DNA of 64,000 nucleotides from Bog-756 sp963718405. GTDB lineage: Bacteria > Actinomycetota > Acidimicrobiia > Acidimicrobiales > RAAP-2. Below the pieces are notes generated by a model. It did not search any database, had not been told where the DNA came from, and saw only the letters and a list, made by a program, of their open reading frames with translations. Where the stretch lies: contig CAVQYZ010000004.1 in assembly GCA_963718405.1 (NCBI GenBank), positions 485,954 through 549,953 of the forward strand, in the 5' to 3' direction. The stretch's first letter is position 1, and each line of letters opens with the position of its first letter. The position numbers and the translations under genes are program-made. Shown piece by piece: positions 63,885 through 64,000 of this stretch.

Positions 63885-63914
63885 CCCCTGCTCTACCGGA
63901 TGAGCTAACGGCCC
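63839..63914 (-). tRNA. tRNA-Lys (anticodon TTT)
   Basis: 76 nt including encoded CCA (63841-63839). Acceptor GGGCCGT pairs with ACGGCCC; D stem GCTC/GAGC; anticodon loop CTTTTAA; T stem GCGAG/CTCGC. The T loop reads ATCGAGA, with A at the position that is nearly always T54. The top pair of the anticodon stem is G-A. The gene still looks functional. It is the integration target of the adjacent island. Confidence 0.92.
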
Positions 63915-63944
63915 GCCGAGGAGCGTATCGGCTCTGCTCCTGGT

Positions 63945-63988
63945 GATCGGACGGGACAATCGGACGGTGCCGCTACTGATCGGACGGG
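63945..63988. repeat. Three short repeats of ATCGGACGG upstream of tRNA-Lys
   Basis: ATCGGACGG(G) occurs at about 63946, 63959 and 63979, upstream of the minus-strand tRNA. Irregular spacing; significance unclear. Confidence 0.4.
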
Positions 63989-64000
63989 TCGTCGGCACGG

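Overview
The window is high-GC DNA with many GTG starts, NTGA start/stop overlaps and apparently leaderless genes. Gene content (formate-tetrahydrofolate ligase, DinB/mycothiol-type protein, DUF35-thiolase operons, Clp-N protein, actinobacterial LAL regulator, MMPL and DHA2 exporters) points to an actinobacterium, most likely an uncultured Acidimicrobiia-like lineage. The phylum call is fairly safe; the class is inference.

Layout. 1-8.7 kb: a divergent pair of citrate-synthase-family genes (one with an N-terminal CBS domain, one with an N-terminal HTH), short-chain dehydrogenases, an ECF sigma factor translationally coupled to a DUF4349 membrane protein, and three SAM methyltransferases. 8.7-31.6 kb: a DUF35-thiolase pair with a HiPIP-like small protein, a DhlA-type haloalkane dehalogenase, an aldo/keto reductase, a K+ channel, an aquaporin, a USP-alcohol dehydrogenase operon, a LysR-MFS divergent pair, an EamA-type transporter, a zinc-less DksA-like protein, a second DUF35 operon with two thiolase-fold proteins lacking the usual cysteine, and fhs. 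32-45.5 kb: two consecutive secreted proteins of about 2,100 residues, each a cysteine-containing head followed by 16-17 Ig-like (He_PIG type) repeats, then a lipoprotein. 45.5-51.9 kb: a chloroperoxidase-type hydrolase, a DHA2 exporter fused to a winged helix, a Clp-N-only protein facing a MerR-like regulator, and a cysteine-dioxygenase-like cupin.

51.9-63.9 kb appears to be a tRNA-borne genomic island. The 3' half of tRNA-Lys(TTT), which sits intact at the right end, is repeated (44 identical bases, 55 bases with 2 mismatches) at 51.91-51.97 kb. The island carries an alpha/beta hydrolase and SDR, a small protein and membrane protein, a YhgE/Pip-like exporter, a LuxR-type LAL regulator, a DHA2 exporter and an MMPL exporter. 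No integrase is visible. Three copies of a 17-bp palindrome, CTAGGGAG-N-CTCCCTAG (one with one mismatch), stand before three of its transcription units. Each is followed after 35-36 nt by a start codon opening a short ORF (12, 63 or 60 codons) whose stop overlaps the next start by NTGA. This looks like a small regulon in which transcription starts at the leader start codon and translation is coupled to the structural gene.

At least ten genes, mostly in the first 35 kb, are broken by single-base indels, nearly always one extra base in a G/C run. Sequence error is the simplest explanation, so these genes are annotated across the breaks.
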